Origin: an uncultured Porphyromonadaceae bacterium
Lineage (GTDB): Bacteria; Bacteroidota; Bacteroidia; Bacteroidales; Muribaculaceae
Assembly: GCA_947573485.1 (NCBI GenBank)
Contig: CANPGB010000018.1
Location: 1 to 62,952, forward strand
Length of the DNA: 62,952 nt
Reading direction: 5' to 3'
Shown: in pieces, positions 62,611 to 62,952 of the stretch
Numbering within the stretch: position 1 is the stretch's first letter
Layout: each line of letters starts with the position of its first letter
Translations under genes and position numbers: made by a program
Notes under the pieces: model-generated
The model's input: only the letters and a program-made list of their open reading frames with translations
What the model was told of the DNA's origin: nothing
Databases searched by the model: none

Positions 62611-62855
62611 CCGGCAAAAGGTCTTGCGCGCGCGGAGGGCACACGGGGCAGGCGTCAGTAATTTCTATTTCTTTCGGGGTCAGTGCTGCCCACAGCCCCA
62701 GAGCATGTGCCGACAAAGGAAAATAGAAAACACCGGAGGAATAAACAAAGGGCTTACGGATGTGGCCGCGTAACCTGTGGAGCGGCCAGTGAGTCAGCCG
62801 TACCAACGGGCAGGCTGTATCACGGCTCCGCAAGTCCGGCCAACGGCTGTTTTTT
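62611..62855 (+). ncRNA. Candidate structured RNA 2, unknown
   Basis: The predicted 245-nt transcript closes on itself: CTTGCG (62623-62628) pairs with CGCAAG (62829-62834) and CCGG (62611-62614) with CCGG (62836-62839). Inside are a 9-bp helix TTTCTATTT/AAATAGAAA (62662-62670 with 62721-62729) continued by CTTT/AAAG, a 6-bp GGCCGC/GCGGCC (62764-62769 with 62782-62787) and AGCCGT/ACGGCT (62796-62801 with 62822-62827). The 3' end has a small GCC/GGC hairpin and six T (62850-62855). It does not show the core motifs of RNase P, tmRNA or SRP RNA. From 62856 to the window end I see nothing. Confidence 0.55.
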
Positions 62856-62952
62856 CCGACACCTTCATTTTCCTGCCTTCGACGCAGGCTCATGGGGCGG
62901 AGGCGACGTGCCCCGCTACGTTATTTTTCACGAGGCCTCGGGCCGATGTGCC

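Noticed and set aside
62600-62893. A 97-residue frame on the minus strand across RNA candidate 2
   Set aside because: It lacks a plausible promoter or start context, and the helices and promoter on the plus strand explain the sequence better. If conserved in relatives it may be because the RNA is conserved.
53930-62952. A right-hand attachment site duplicating the tRNA-Ser 3' end
   Set aside because: I found no second copy of the T-arm and acceptor sequence in this part of the window, so none is annotated.
1-62952. CRISPR arrays, complete insertion sequences, diversity-generating repeats
   Set aside because: No regularly spaced repeats, no transposase and no reverse transcriptase or template/variable repeat pair are visible.

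Overview
The window is a GC-rich (by eye about 55-58%) stretch of chromosome from a member of Bacteroidota, order Bacteroidales, most likely the gut family Muribaculaceae. Seen directly: nearly every transcription unit starts with the Bacteroidota promoter (TTG/TTTG about 19-20 bp upstream of TAnnTTTG), Shine-Dalgarno sequences are mostly absent, and there is a SusC/SusD pair, GLPGLI-family proteins and a type IX secretion system (T9SS) cluster. The family-level placement is inference from gene content, because many gut Bacteroides lack a T9SS.

Layout. 1-98: 3' end of a tRNA-Leu and its terminator. 0.2-10.7 kb: alkylation repair (tag), peroxide defence (PerR-like regulator plus rubrerythrin), a secreted protein with a T9SS C-terminal signal, a thymidine kinase operon, agmatine degradation (aguA-aguB), hisS. 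10.7-16.9 kb: one operon-like run pyrB-pyrI-flavin reductase-glyA-ispD-recG. 17-26 kb: an AT-rich orphan gene, serC-serA, rfbD-prfC, then porQ-cmk-ispH-exonuclease on the minus strand. 25.9-31.5 kb: a GLPGLI / TonB-dependent receptor / GLPGLI operon and a metal efflux permease. 31.6-40.8 kb: prfB (with a programmed +1 frameshift), a lipid kinase and the T9SS block porT-porP-gldK-gldL-gldM-gldN. 40.8-53.7 kb: YqgE/AlgH, a LytS/LytTR two-component pair, a coiled-coil lipoprotein, SusC/SusD with a nitroreductase and a lipoprotein esterase, ispE, grpE-dnaJ.

53.8-62.95 kb is accessory. A tRNA-Ser(GGA) is followed by a tyrosine integrase and by two prophage tail genes (a tail protein and a tape-measure protein) that converge on it. 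No other phage gene is present. Upstream of the tape-measure gene lies more than 1 kb without a convincing protein gene, packed with inverted repeats. It contains two tandem units, each with a near-perfect promoter, internal helices and a U-run end, which I read as candidate structured non-coding RNAs not assigned to any family I can name.

How the parts work together: PorT, PorP, GldK-N and PorQ are envelope parts of one secretion machine, and the protein at 2326-4083 is a plausible cargo for it. ispD, ispE and ispH are three steps of the same MEP isoprenoid pathway, scattered over three operons. The most unusual items are the two RNA candidates, the stripped-down prophage, the GLPGLI-receptor-GLPGLI operon and the prfB frameshift in a phylum whose ribosomes barely use Shine-Dalgarno pairing.
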